Positions 1-11,576 of a stretch of DNA of 64,000 nucleotides are shown here, piece after piece; the stretch's first letter is position 1, and every line of letters starts with the position of its first letter. This DNA is from Pseudeuparius sepicola. Lineage: Eukaryota > Arthropoda > Insecta > Coleoptera > Anthribidae. The DNA is taken from contig OY987299.1 in assembly GCA_963920635.1 (NCBI GenBank), positions 65,516,692 through 65,580,691 of the forward strand, in the 5' to 3' direction. The position numbers and the translations under genes were made by a program. The notes below the pieces were generated by a model. It saw nothing but the letters and a program-made list of their open reading frames with translations. It had not been told where the DNA came from and did no database searches.

Positions 1-1465
1 TACTCTGTTTTCTTTCATAGAGCAGGAGACAAAAATGTGTTAGGTATCAAATTTCTATTTTATTGTTGATTTTTAACTGACAAAAATCCAGCAAAAATTA
101 TCAATAACAACAATGAACACCGCCTTTTGTGATGTGGAAGTAAAAATAAAAGTTAGTGTAAATTTTCTGGCTGGCCAATGTAGTAGGTAGGTATGGGTAA
201 ATTGCAATTTGTTTGAAGGTGGGGCAATAAAGATTGTTGTTTTTTAAGCGGGTAATAAAAAGAGTACCTACTTAGAGGTGTCTGCTTACTAAAATGCGCC
301 GCAGACAATTTTTTTTCGAAGCTAAGGACCAATTCAGTTTAAATGAAGTATAATAAATTGAAAAATCATCATGAGTCAATAGCAAAATTTTCCTAACAGA
401 AATCCTCCTGCTTTTCGGTTCTCTTCGCGACCTTTTATAGCCAACGTTAAGTCAACAATATGATAACAAAACAACAACAATAACAGCAAAAATAACAGCG
501 GCAATGTCAAAAACAAAACAACAAAATGTTCAAAAAGAACGTATCAACAAAACAACACAATAATAACACCAAAGCATACACGAAATATCGGAAATCCGTC
601 GCTGTTAAACCGACAAACCACTTCCTGAGCTAATTCTGGAACGACGAAATTATCATATTTTTTAAAAAGCAATAAAAACTGCATCGCCTATGATGTCCGC
701 TGCCTAGAGAGGGGAGGTACAAGTCACGTACGACCCCGGCGATGCCCCTCTCCGCGTTCCATACGTAGGGGAGTACGCCAGCCGAATAAAATGAAAGAAA
801 ATGTCACTAAATCCCATTTTTTACTGTCATTTTTCACTTTATTGCCGATTTAAAAAAAGAAAACTGTTTAGAGACGTTGTACCGATCAATTGATGGTTTT
901 AGAATTTTGATTTTCGGCCTAGAAATACGATTTTTGAATAAATAAATCAGAATATGAAAAAGGTAAAACCATCAATCTCTTGCTATTACTTTTCTAAATA
1001 CAATGAAAAAAAAATCATCAAAATTGGTTGGAAAATAACGGGAAAAAACGGGTCCAAAAGATTGCTACTTTAATACACTGCGAGTTCCACCTTAAAATAA
1101 ATAAATAGTTTTCCGGGCCTACATTTATGTCCATTTCAAATAATAATTGTTCCAAAATTTTCTTTAAATGGTTTTATGTCTTTTTACTTGTTACTTTATT
1201 TTTAGTATTTCTTTGAAACAATGTAGCTGTCTGCCACCTTTAAACGTAGATAGGTATTTAATTTTTTTTTCGTTTCAAGTGCCTGTGCTTATAAAATGTT
1301 AGTTTGATTTTGTACCTACTACTTATTTTATTTTCAATCATTTCTGCTCTCAAAACATTACCTACCTAATAATACTACTTAATAAACCAGTATAATATAA
1401 TATTATAATTTACGTAATGCTAATAATGATTAGGAAGTGTGTTAAAATGCGAAATTGCAGACAAA

Positions 1466-1590
1466 GTTTACTACGTTTAAACACCCTCCTGTGTTGAGCT
1501 GCAGTAAGGTTTGTTACGAGAGAAAGATTATATCTTTTTAGGCAAACCTTACTGCATGTCAAACAGCCTCTGCGTTGAACCGTAGTAAAC
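1466..1590. repeat. nested inverted repeat, MITE-like hairpin
   Basis: Outer stem: GTTTACTACG at 1466 pairs with CGTAGTAAAC ending at 1590. Inner stem: TGCAGTAAGGTTTGT near 1500 pairs with GCAAACCTTACTGCA near 1541. The short loop is AT-rich. The shape is that of a small palindromic MITE or a foldable transcript; no target duplication was established. Confidence 0.55.
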
Positions 1591-1958
1591 AATCCACAGT
1601 TCACTAATCACTAGCCACCGCAGCGGCCCCCGCCCTTCCACCTGCTTATTTATCGCCGTGATTGTAGTGCAACAGTCGGTGAAGTGGCAATGCTGCACGG
1701 ATGTCACGAAATCCGTAATATTTTGGCGGATGATGCAAGCACCGTTACGTAAGAATGTATATAAGATATACGACGGACTTCACAGAGATAGGAAATTTAA
1801 TTTTTTCATTTCGTGTATGGTTCGATTGTTAATAGCTTAATCGAATCCTCTCCTCAGACTTTCAAAGTCATATTTTTGTTTTGGGGCTAATGTGTTTCCT
1901 TCGTGTGGATGTCACAGAGCCGCACTTTTTACCGGATGTCACAAGATGCCCTGGATAA

Positions 1959-2039
1959 GTATATATATATATATATATTATACAGTTTATATATATATAT
2001 ATATATATTATACAGTTTTATATATATATATATATATAA
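1959..2039. repeat. (TA)n microsatellite
   Basis: Three TA-dinucleotide blocks separated by short TATTATACAGTTT spacers; simple-sequence DNA. Confidence 0.9.
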
Positions 2040-2963
2040 AATAATAGAATAAACTATGGCATAAAAACATAGACTGACAAAAAAAGCTTCAGATTTTTAT
2101 AATAATACCAACAGACCTTAAAAGTACAAGAACAAATAGTTTTATACGTGGTATAATCAGAAGTTTTAAAAATTAGGCAAAATTTGATTAAGTAAATGTT
2201 TGAAAGCAAATGGTCGGCAAACTAATAGATATTATTTCCATTAAGTAAAGAGTAAAATATAAATATTCCTCTCATATTATTTGTCTCTTTCACAGTAAAA
2301 TCTTCAAATTTCAACAATAGTTTCTAATAGCAAAGAGCGTTAGTGTTGTAAAGCAATAGTAATATAAATAATATGTCATTAAAGTAAAGTGGTTTTAGAG
2401 CCGTGTTTCAAATCCTCTTCTTGCAATAATCACCACATTACCTATTGTTTTTCAATAAATATGTTACCTACTGTAATACTGAATATTTTTAAGCATGGCC
2501 CAACTGAAGAGTCTTCCAAACCACCATGCCTCATGAAAAAATACTGTTTACCTACAACCTTTGTGAATTTCCAGTCTCCAGCAAAAACTTCAGCCCTAAA
2601 TGAACAGTTTTGAATAGTAGTTAAAATATATAGACAATAAAAACTTAAAATTGCTGTGTTTTATCTTTATTGTTAGATATTTTTGAATAGACTTTATATA
2701 TCATTCCAAAATTCCAATGAATTATTTTGTAACGAAGTTACTAGTTTCCAGTTTTAATTTTTATTTTACACCCACTTAATTCCTCGCCGCACTATTTTAA
2801 GCGGCCGGCCGTCTGCTGTAGTAGTTTTTATATATTCACACCGATGACTTTTTCTACATAGTAGGCAGACATTCCATTTTAATTGCATTTAATTAAATCC
2901 TGGTTTTGATTACGTTCCGGCTTTCCGCCGCTTAATAATAAATTCTTATGTTACTATAAGGGT

Positions 2964-3795
2964 TGTGGGATACCGAAAAGGGGTAGAACCGGAATATTAG
3001 TTCAAATTACAGCTAGAGCCGCCGTTCTTTTTGGGAATCCGGGTATATTGGACATGCCCGATCCAGAGAGACCACCGCCCGAGACCTGTACGGGGTGCAA
3101 CAGCCCCTAACTGCTCGCATAGCCCCGGCGACCGTTTTGGATGCCAGAGGAGTGGGGACGATCACCCGATCCATCGCCGCGGCCCCGACCAATGGGCGGC
3201 CAGCGCACTCGCCGATGGTGGCGCCGCCACACGATATAAAAAGGCTGCGGTCGCCGAGGAGGCTCTCTTCTCTTGGAGCGCTACCAGCTGCGCTTCTGCC
3301 TGCTTCTTCTTCGGCCTCTTGTGCCGATATATACCGGGTGAGTATTGGTAGGAAAGAAATCCGCAACACTTACGGTTGGAATGGCGAGAATTCCCGGACC
3401 AACCACCTGCTAGAGCACCCCTAATTAAACGAAAATAATAGTTTGAGACTAGTAAATTTTAGAGTGTGCTACCGCACCGAATAGACGCTAATATAAGCTT
3501 TCTTTCTCAACACTTACAGTTGGAATGGCGAGAATTCCCGGATCAACCTCCTGCTAGAGCATTCCTAAACAAAATAAGAATAATAGTTTGCGGCTAGGAA
3601 ATTTTAGAGCGTGCTGCCGCACCGCATAACCGCTAGTAGATTGTTTATCTAGAAGGTAGATTCTGCACTCTTTTTTTCTTTGCTTACAGATCGGTGGACC
3701 TCTCTGGGCCGGCGACGTCTATTTAATTCATTTTAATGTAAAATCATATACGCGAAAAATTGTACAAAATAAACTGTGTTAATTTTGCTTAACAT
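2964..3795 (+). mobile_element. possible solo LTR or LTR fragment
   Basis: The stretch begins with TGTGGGATACCG and is clearly more GC-rich than its surroundings. It contains a TATA box (ATATAAAAAGG near 3234), a strong splice donor (GGGTGAGTATTGG near 3339) and a polyadenylation signal (AATAAA near 3768), followed by TTAACA near 3795. This promoter/donor/poly(A) order is what an LTR with leader looks like. The overlapping reading frames on both strands are GC-rich by-products. No target duplication or paired LTR was found, so the borders and the LTR identity are inferred. Confidence 0.35.
3364..3650 (+). repeat. 144-bp direct tandem duplication
   Basis: Two adjacent copies, at 3364..3507 and 3508..about 3650. 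Both start with CAACACTTAC and share GGAATGGCGAGAATTCCCGG and the later GTGCTNCCGCACCG block, with moderate divergence. The duplication lies inside the possible LTR. Confidence 0.75.
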
Positions 3796-5556
3796 TCTTT
3801 ATTTATACCCTATCCTCGACGAACCACAGATCCCTGGAAAATATTTTCTCTGACGAAAGCTATCCCGGGTATAAAGCAGAGCATACCGCTCTAAAAAACT
3901 GGCGCCTGAGCAACCGTTTAACCGTAGATCCGATTTTCCCTTTCCTTTATAAAGGAGGCTATAAGGAAGCCCACCGGTGAGTAACAAAAAGGGAAAATCG
4001 GACGTGAACGCAAATAGCGCTATAATTTAGTTAAGTATATGGTTACTGTTCACAATAGTCCAGAGTAAGGTCAATAATTTCTGAATTAAAAATGTCAAAG
4101 ATCTGAACTGTGCCTAAAGTATAAAGTTATTTCAATTATAGTATTTTAATTAAAAATATTGATTTATTACTTTTAACCAATTTTTGCACTATTTACTTTA
4201 CATAACTTGAAATTTACACTTAATATTATTTAAATTCTCAAAATGTTTTATGTGTGTAACTAGACTCGTTAGTGACCTGAATTGAGGACCCGGTTGCATT
4301 TTCCTTGCATTGATGCCAACTTAGAAGTAGAAATTACCAAGAGTCCTAGTACAGATTCTTAAAAAAATCACTTTTCCTGTGCCACGAAATGACCATGAAA
4401 ACTAGGAACTTTTTCAAATTTTTGTTTGACAAAAATTCTAAATGTAATGATTCTTTAAATGTTATAACCCAAAATACTCAACAATACCTTACAACACTAG
4501 CTGGAAAAGGATCCAAAGTTTTAAACCTTATATGCTTTTTCCAGTCATTATTCTAAGCTAATTTTGACATTTATTTTTATTGAACAAAAACCTGAAAATG
4601 TGCTGCATTTCAAGCTACAGCCAATACCCACTATTACAGGTGGCTAATTCGTACGTAACAGTTTAATGTTGTGTTTACAGATGTCCATTTTTTGTTTGTG
4701 TTGTTTGTTAACAGAAGGATCTGGATTACAGGTATGTCCAAGTTAATAAGTGACCGAATTACAGAAGTTGTACTGTATCACAATAAAGGCTCAAAATGAA
4801 CACCTAGAGTGGCCTCACTTAGAGAAGTACATGTACGTCATCAACAGCCTGCATGAACCTGGCCTGCCATAGGTGTACCAATCAATTTTGAAGTTCTTCA
4901 TATGCATAAAATGTATAAATATTAAGTGTTCTTAAAATACTTGTTTTGGTCAGAGATTCACCAATACACCACAAACATTACCCAGGATGAAGATCATGAT
5001 GTACATGTACTTCTCTAAGTGAGGACATTAGTACAGTAGTTCACACTTACTTTTGATAACAAACAACACCACGTTCTTCGGAATTTCAGCTGCTGCATAC
5101 TTCAAGTATTTTAATTACCCCATATAAAAAATTCCATTGGGGAAATCACTACCAACATCATAATATAATATCATAATTTCCATGGATTACTAGATTTTTA
5201 TCCTCACGATCAAAATTTTTTTTTTGTACATACAGACATACATAAAAATTGTGAAATTAATTTTTTTCAGATTGGGTGAGCCACTGACATTCAACTCGTT
5301 GAGGTGAAATTTTATAATTGGGGACTCGGGCAAGCTCCTTCCTTAGAAAGTAACTTGGGAGTAACTTTTCACACAACATATAATCTCTGTATCAAGTGAG
5401 GGGAACAAAAACTTATGCATGGTTCGAGTAAAGTGCATTTCATGTAAAATATAATAATCAAAACATTTTATTAGAAAAGTTGTTCAGAACAAAATTATAC
5501 TTAGTACATATTATTATATACTCAATATCTTTGCATTTCATAGACTAAATATTTAC
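3796..5556. other. intergenic or intronic, no gene
   Basis: No coding signal. A CTGGCGCCTGAGC string near 3898 faintly resembles a retroelement primer-binding site but is not next to a clear LTR end. The imperfect hairpin at 4813..5024 is the only structure seen. This stretch should be importin-5 intron. Confidence 0.4.
4813..5024. repeat. inverted repeat with 28-bp arms
   Basis: CCTCACTTAGAGAAGTAC at 4813 is the inverse of GTACTTCTCTAAGTGAGG ending at 5024, with an imperfect extension through ATGTACGTCA/TGATGTACAT. The loop is about 155 bp. It could be a small MITE; no target duplication was confirmed. Confidence 0.55.
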
Positions 5557-5782
5557 CTCATCATAATCTTCATCCAGGTGCTTTTTATGCCTGTCGCTAG
5601 CTCTTTCGAAATGTTCAGTCATTAATTTGTCAATAATTCTCAAAATTTCGGCCAGTGATTCCTGGTCAATATAAGTTGGTCCTAACTTTAGAATGCACCT
5701 GGCCAATGAGTCTAGCATTACCATCAGGACCTCACATTCTGGTTCAGTATCTATAGCTTTAAGAAGTCCAGGGCAGATGAAC
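5557..5782 (-). CDS. IPO5: importin-5 (karyopherin beta-3), internal exon
   Basis: Importin-5 is a HEAT-repeat nuclear import receptor that carries ribosomal proteins, histones and other cargo through the nuclear pore in a Ran-dependent way. This exon encodes 76 residues once the split codon is counted. Read on the minus strand it contains LLKAIDTEPE, MLDSLARCILKLGP and TEHFERAS, and ends in the acidic DEDYDE block, as importin-5 does. The acceptor is TTACAG at 5788..5783 and the donor is GAG/GTAAAT at 5557/5556. The intron phase (AG from the previous exon plus G) recreates an Arg codon and joins cleanly to exon 38272..38491. The reading frame has no disablement. Exons further downstream were not found in 1..5556. 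Identity is from recognition of the family, not a search. Confidence 0.9.
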
Positions 5783-5876
5783 CTGTAACCATAATAATTT
5801 ATATATCAAGGAAATAAAATGCCAATCACCTACAGAGATTACTACGATTTTTTAAGGAATTCCGTGGTAGTTAAGC

Positions 5877-6240
5877 ACTTAATTGTACCATTTAAAGTGA
5901 CAAAAAATTCCCTACGAACAATGTACCAAAAATTGTTCACTTTCAAAATGGAACGGATTGAGCTCGACAAAATTTTGAAACCCTATTTCAAGAAAACAAT
6001 GCCTATTAGGCATTTCTGTCTTAATTTTAAACTTACAATTCATCTGTAACATTTAAATGCGGTAGGCAATAATTCTATTTTTCGAATTTTGGAGTTAACA
6101 GGTGTTTTAGGGCACGGTTTGCCGATTTCAACGCAAACGGTTGATTTTATCGTTATGGAACCAGTGTACCCTTTTGTTGCAAAATGAAAAGATGCACTAA
6201 AATGAGGAACCTGCAAGACCAAAAAGATAACCTGTAACGA
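5877..6240 (+). repeat. diverged partial copy of the 42.8-44.3 kb fold-back family
   Basis: It shares with 43280..43400 and 43728..43860 the blocks GTACCATTTAAAGT, TTTCAAAATGGAA and GTTGGAGTTAACAGGTGTTTT, and then GATTTTATCGTTATG and CCAAAAAGATAACCT. Only one arm is present and no terminal ACAGGGTG is visible. Confidence 0.7.
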
Positions 6241-9200
6241 AATTTATGCCAACTTTCGTTACTACGGTAATAACCTTTTGGCTCTCCCAATATACCGCGG
6301 ATTTTGAACTGCCAACAAATTACCGCCACCGTTATGCAACCAGTCACACACAGTGAGTGAATTATGGATACCTGGAATTCACGAATTTCGCAATAGTTTA
6401 TTCATATACAGCTACGTTGTTTATTTGCCTTTCCGATTTATCATTAAACAAATTCATATAATTAACAATTTACAATTAATGAGGTATGTATCAGAACAAC
6501 GGCCGAAAATAATATGTTGATTGTTTGAAGAAGAAGAAGCCTAACCTTTATGTTCGGGTGGTCTCGACAGTCGAGGTTATAAATGGGAGTGACAGGCAAT
6601 TTTCTTCCCGCTTTTTCTCTACTCTACTAATATTTTTGTGTTTAAATAATTTTTCATGTGGCCACGACGGAGAATCGTCGGCAGTGTTAGATTTTCGATG
6701 GACCAAGTGGTCTTGGAGGCTGAGCAGCGAGGGTTGATGGCTTTTGGTTCTGGCTGCGGCAATACAGCAATTTGGGGTAAGTATTTTTCAAATTTTCATT
6801 GTTGAATATTGGCTTTGCCGTCTTTGTGAAAAATACCTCACCACCCAGGTTAGCTGTGCTGTGTTTATTATTAAATTTTGTGGTGAAAAAGCTCACTGTT
6901 TTGAATCCGTTAGCACATGGTATTAAAACTAATTAAGTTGGAGTATTTACAATATCGTCACAAATTATTCTTTTACACTAGATCTGCTGCATATTAAGTG
7001 CCGTAGCCTTGTCGAGTGTTTTACTAATTACTTTTTTTTTTATATTTCAATTAATGTCTTGAGTAAAGAAGAAACCCAACATTTTTTTCTTATTATCAGC
7101 TGATCGAAATTCACTAATTTTCATGAATACTTAAATTGATTATATGTGTTTTTCTTTAAGTGTCAATGAAATCAAGCATTTAAATTATTGTCCAGTTTAA
7201 AAAAGGAATCAAATTTTCACATATTTGTACTCAGGTCAAGAATAATTTAGTTTTTTTTTTCATTGTTTATTTAGGTAACCATCCATAACTGTAATAGTTT
7301 ATCTTTGTAAAAGCCCCGGCTTATTTTCTGCGTGTTAGAACGGACACTGTGGTTTTATTTTCTCTTTACATGTAACCACACCAAAAGGGGAAGTGACTAC
7401 CCATTGGATCACCACCACAAACCAACCACGATGAGACCATATTGATATCTGCCTCAGCCCACTACGGAACCCACGATCTGCTTCCAGCGAGAGCTAGCTG
7501 AGGAAGTGCTGTAACGGATCTTTTTGTAAATTCCAAGAAACCCGTTACAACGTTTTTATTTCATTCCAGACAGGCATAAACTAAGAATGCACACCTATTA
7601 TAGGATGGTATAGCTTACCTTTTCTTGTTAAATTATTGATATTTCGAATTATAAACAAATTTATTTCGCGAGCGCACCGCCAGCGACCTCTTGTAGTAGG
7701 TAGCGCAACCCGCAGAATATATCGACGTTTTCATTATTTGTTAGAACAGTCAGTGGAATTTATTATGTAGATATTTGCGAACAGATTGAAATAGAAGTAA
7801 GTATGTTAAATTGCTTTAAATATAATAGCATTTGTTTTGTTATTATTTACTGTACAAATAAAGAGAATCATTTGAAATAAACCGTCAATTGACTCATTCT
7901 GATTGGCTGCACTTTTTTATGCACACGGTTGTATGGAATGAATCGAACGACGTAGCGTGCCTCGCGCCTTATCATTTTTCACTCTCGAATTGATCGGTAC
8001 TCTCTAGTGGCAATTGCCTTTTCTGAATTTCTTTTTCGTTTTGCCTTTAGCATTTTGGTCGATAATATTCGCGAAATTGATCGGTAGTACGGGTTAATTG
8101 CTTTTGGTGAAGTATTTTGATTATAGTACCTAGTTGGGGTGACTAATTTTGGTTTTCTTTTTGTTTCACGGCGGAGTGGACGCCGCCATTGCAAACTGAC
8201 GTCGCCACAAGCTGACTAAAATCTCAGATCGGAGTTCTGTTGGCCAGGAATCGAGTAGAGCCTACTATAGGAGGAAAATCGCCTAGGTGAGTGTGGCTTT
8301 TCTTATTTTTTATACCACCTCACCTGCGGCCATTTTCTCTCGAGGTTGCTGTTTTTTTGTATAACTTGTCAGTTATAACCTTTTTTGGTACCTATAAAAA
8401 AAAAGGCAGCTACCTAAGACTTTCGTTCTCCTGACCAGTAGATTTCCTTTTTATTATTATATTTATCTGACGTCATTTTTACCCCTGGTAAAATATTACC
8501 CGATCAAATTCGTAAATAAATTCGTCAATAATTTCGCAATAAATTCGTTAATAATTCTAGAGAGTCCGCTTAACAAAAAAATATTAATATTCAGACATAA
8601 TTTTATTAATAATTTCCAAATTTCAATAAATAATTTCGCATCGAATTTCATAATAACTACAGTTAACGACTGGCAATTTATTGCAAGTTCTAAATTCAGC
8701 TGAATTTGATTTTATATTTTTAATAATTAAGTCATAATATAAGTAGTTCTAGTTTAGGTTGAATTTTGTATACCTATTTTATAAATCACTGTGTATTCTA
8801 CACATTTAATCTCACAAATATTAGCATTCTTGGACTAATTGCTGCTCTTGTTGGTTTGTTATCTATGTATATCATCGACACGGAGACGTGGACACTGTGA
8901 CAGCAAAGAACACCCACCTTCGACTAGTACGCTGTTGAACTAGGCACTGAAACGGTACGGCAACATCTGCACAATACCTGAGATTGGCTCTGCTCTCACT
9001 AGTCACCACATGCGCCTACTGCAAGCCACCCGTTAAGGCCAGTTCCTAGCAGGAAAGTCGTTCCAGCGAACCATCGAATATTCTCCAGTCAAGTGTCACA
9101 GTCGCAAGTATAAACTTTCATTCAAACCTCAAGTGCTAGTAGTTAAAAGAGACTTTCAAAAACACAGGACGTTCGAAATCTTATCGTTTAAAAATTTATT

Positions 9201-9870
9201 AACATTTAACTTCTTTTGTTTGTTATTAAGATTTAACTTTGAACTTTAATTCTACAACAACTAATGTAAATTTTGAATTGTCATAAACTTATAACAATTA
9301 CCTTATAGGTAATAAACATTGTATGATTTTTTTTTGGTGTTTGATTTAGGAGGGGAGAATAGTTTGTCGGGGCAACGAATTCAGGTCACAAAGGAATCCG
9401 AACCCACTTAAATAAGAACGAAAAAGTAGCTATATACCATCAGCAATTTCCAACTAACTTTTTCGGTTATAGTGCACACCATAACAAAGGAGTCTGGGTG
9501 ACGTGTGGCTGTGCAGCTGTCGATTGTCGACTAAGTTGAGGTACCCCTAGAAACAGCGCTGGTCAAAAATTCCAAGGAACTTCTAACGTGTCGAGTGTTC
9601 TAACAAGTTGAGTTTTGTATGAAGAACTTTCTAACGATAAGTTTAGCCAACATTTAATTTAATATCTGTTTTTTTGTAAAAAGCTGAGTAATTTCTTGTG
9701 ACATTGTCAAAAGGAACAGTTTTTAAAATTTTTATTAAATCATGAAATTTTTTCGTCTTGTTTTATTTGGACTCCATCTTCTGCACTCAGTTTCTGGTTA
9801 ATATAAAAAATTATCTGGCGACCAACAATAAGAAGCCCTTTTGTTATAAACCTCAAAAAAGTTAAGAGTA
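6241..9870. other. no gene; possible decayed retroelement DNA
   Basis: No coding region is supported. Two GC-richer islands stand out. One at about 8150..8300 ends in a splice-donor-like CCTAG/GTGAGTG; the other is at about 8870..9110. AGGAGGGGAGA near 9348 looks like a polypurine tract, and TCTGGCGACCAAC near 9816 looks like a primer-binding site, so LTR-element debris is likely. The reading frames here are short and unconvincing. Confidence 0.35.
9364..9822 (+). mobile_element. possible LTR remnant
   Basis: The segment starts TTTGTCGGGGCAACG just after a purine tract and ends just before TTATCTGGCGACC, a sequence like insect Gypsy primer-binding sites. No second LTR or duplication was found. 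Purine tract and primer site flanking one LTR would normally belong to different ends, so the call is tentative. Confidence 0.25.
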
Positions 9871-9876
9871 TAAAAC
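9871..9876. repeat. left 6-bp target-site duplication TAAAAC
   Basis: TAAAAC directly precedes the first base of the giant element and is repeated directly after its last base at 25703..25708. Confidence 0.85.
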
Positions 9877-9899
9877 AGTAGTATTACAAAGAGAGTACG

Positions 9900-10090
9900 G
9901 GACCACTTTGACCTCAGTTGACCCCTTGATTCTGAGAGTCCCCTACGGCCCGAGGTCACGGGAGCAAAGTGGCTACGTCATGCCCGAGGTCACGTGACGT
10001 CACCGGATGACCCCAGTTGACCCCTAGATCCTGATAGGTTAACCTTTGACCTTTGGGCCACGTGTGACCCCCAGTTGACCCCCCCCCCAC
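9900..10090. promoter_or_regulatory. TGACC/AGGTCA motif cluster in left arm tip
   Basis: The tip holds many TGACC(C/T) and AGGTCA half-sites, including three CAGTTGACCCC repeats, two CGAGGTCACG repeats, and an overlapping CACGTG E-box with TGACGTCA. The block lies immediately upstream of the 102-codon gene and is repeated in the other arm (25500..25685). It could serve transcription or be bound by the element's own protein; neither is shown. Confidence 0.45.
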
Positions 10091-10112
10091 TCCAACGGCT
10101 TGGTGGGGTGAG

Positions 10113-10160
10113 GTCTATATATTCGTGCGCAAGAGCAGTTTTCCCGTTATATACACTTAC
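10113..10160 (+). promoter_or_regulatory. probable promoter of left 102-codon gene
   Basis: CTATATATTC at about 10115 is a TATA-like box, and a second TATATA sits at 10149; the ATG is at 10193. The spacing fits a short 5' leader. The arrangement is kept in the right arm despite several substitutions. Confidence 0.45.
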
Positions 10161-10192
10161 AATTTCCCACAGTCTGATTTGCCGAGTTCAAA

Positions 10193-10501
10193 ATGCAGTC
10201 GTTCCTGAATCACCTGAACAAGAATTTGATCGTCAAGAAATTCGAAAGCGTTCAAAATATGGACGTGGATGAAAATTTTCAAATCACGAGCGTGGACAAA
10301 GTGAACACGCAATACGGAGAGAAGGTCTACGTAGAGTTCGAAGAATTTAAGACGGTGCTGCCGCAACGATACACGGCCGAGTTTACGCCCCAACGGATCG
10401 AAGAAATTAATAGGGATATCGGTAACGGAAGGAGGTATTACATGAAGAGTCTTGGACCCGTCGGCCGATCTACAAATATCGAATTTATTGTAGAACCATG
10501 A
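10193..10501 (+). CDS. 102-aa conserved hypothetical protein, left arm copy
   Basis: An intact 102-codon frame with a TATA-like box about 75 bp upstream and AATAAA at 10626. The protein has a short basic/hydrophobic start (MQSFLNHLNKNL), then a region rich in beta-strand-like alternation (YGEKVYVEFEEFKTVLPQRY), a short helix-like segment (RIEEINRDIG) and a C-terminal strand ending in EFIVEP. This resembles small proteins I associate with arthropod mobile and viral DNA, possibly with an OB-like nucleic-acid-binding fold, but I cannot name a family. No signal peptide or membrane segment is seen. The other arm copy differs at four residues, all within positions 14-33, and is otherwise identical. 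The preserved frame in both copies suggests it is or was functional. Confidence 0.7.
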   Translation: MQSFLNHLNKNLIVKKFESVQNMDVDENFQITSVDKVNTQYGEKVYVEFEEFKTVLPQRYTAEFTPQRIEEINRDIGNGRRYYMKSLGPVGRSTNIEFIVEP

Positions 10502-10855
10502 CGAAGCTGGAGTACAGAAGAAAACTGCAACAATATTTGAAGAATTTAGAAGCATTGAAATATGAACTTATGTTATATGAATTTAAAATGAAGATAAAAC
10601 ATATTGACTTACACAATTAATTTTTAATAAACGTTTAAAAATCTTTTGTTGTGTTTTTTTATAAGAATCTTTGTGTTGAAGGGAAAACACCTGAAGCATC
10701 ACATTATAATAAAACTCTCACTCTAAGCAATAATATCACTCTATTCCACTGTTATGTGAATACAGGGTGATTCTTAACTTATACACATAAATTTGGAAAA
10801 TTGTAGGTTATGTCAAGTAATGGCTAATAATGAAAAAAAAAGTCTAATAAAATTG

Positions 10856-11525
10856 TTATCGATAAGGTCTGCGTTTGTGATCTTATGAACCATAATTTTT
10901 AATTTATTTGTGCAAATAAACCCCGAATTGTTCAAGTACACAAAAATATAACTCAGCTGTTGCGTCGCATCGGGTTACTCGCTGCGAACGCGTGACCGCA
11001 TAGTAAATATATAGTAAGAGAAAACACGTGGAATAGTTCACGACAGACGCCTGCTTTGTTTGGTCGAGCACTCAGCGATTTTGCTGAAACCGCATATAGA
11101 ACAATAGGCTACAAATTTCACCCAATTATCTTCTAAATAAAAAAATCTGAAAAAATTGCAGATAGAATAATAAATGGAAAATTTGGGAAAATCAGCATGT
11201 AACGCAAACGATTTAGGCCGGAATCTTCAACTAGACACGTGGAAATCCGAGGTAGACTCCTTGGTATCAGGAAATGTGATACATTATGGTAAATAAGAAA
11301 CCACGTGGAACCGTATATGATGCGATGTACAACGTAAACAATTAGTACGTCAGGGGCTCGGATTTTCTGCTGATGCAGGTATATCGTGATTTCCAAATAT
11401 ATCTTCTGATCGGCTGATCGGAAAAAATCCTCATATAGCGCAATCGATTTTGGGGCCACCCCTTGGGGGGGGTGGACTTAGTCTACCCCGGGGTGGGTGG
11501 GGGGTGGCGGGTGGGCAACTATGTG
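10856..11525. other. about 670-bp segment present only in left arm
   Basis: The arms align up to AATAAAATTG (10846..10855; right-arm junction near 24701) and again from CCAGGAGGAACGG (11526). The left arm alone has the intervening 670 bp, which ends with a G-rich run. The segment has no terminal inverted repeats of its own. Its right edge falls inside a strong hairpin, so a deletion from the right arm is more likely than an insertion into the left. Confidence 0.7.
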
Positions 11526-11576
11526 CCAGGAGGAACGGAGGCCGAAGGCCTCCGTCCGACTGGCATGTAGTTGCCC
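11513..11576. repeat. GC-rich 64-bp hairpin
   Basis: GGGCAACTA at 11513 pairs with TAGTTGCCC ending at 11576, and GGAGGCC pairs with GGCCTCC around a GAA loop; the stem is interrupted by small mismatches. In the right arm only the CCAG...GGAGGCC part and one outer half survive (24648..24702). Confidence 0.75.

Larger units (their letters stand above)
1..2960. other. AT-rich non-coding stretch
   Basis: No supported gene. The stretch is AT-rich with scattered TAGGTA/TACCTA simple sequence, a nested hairpin near 1.5 kb and an AT microsatellite near 2.0 kb. It lies downstream of the last visible importin-5 exon on the minus strand, so it is probably intronic; I searched for the next importin exon here and did not see it. 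Confidence 0.6.

Noticed and set aside
3013..3424. Three overlapping frames of 106-118 codons on both strands
   Set aside because: GC-rich DNA open on both strands; contains TATA box and splice donor, so LTR/leader is more likely than protein.
10157..10555. 132-codon minus-strand frame
   Set aside because: Antisense shadow of the left 102-codon gene.
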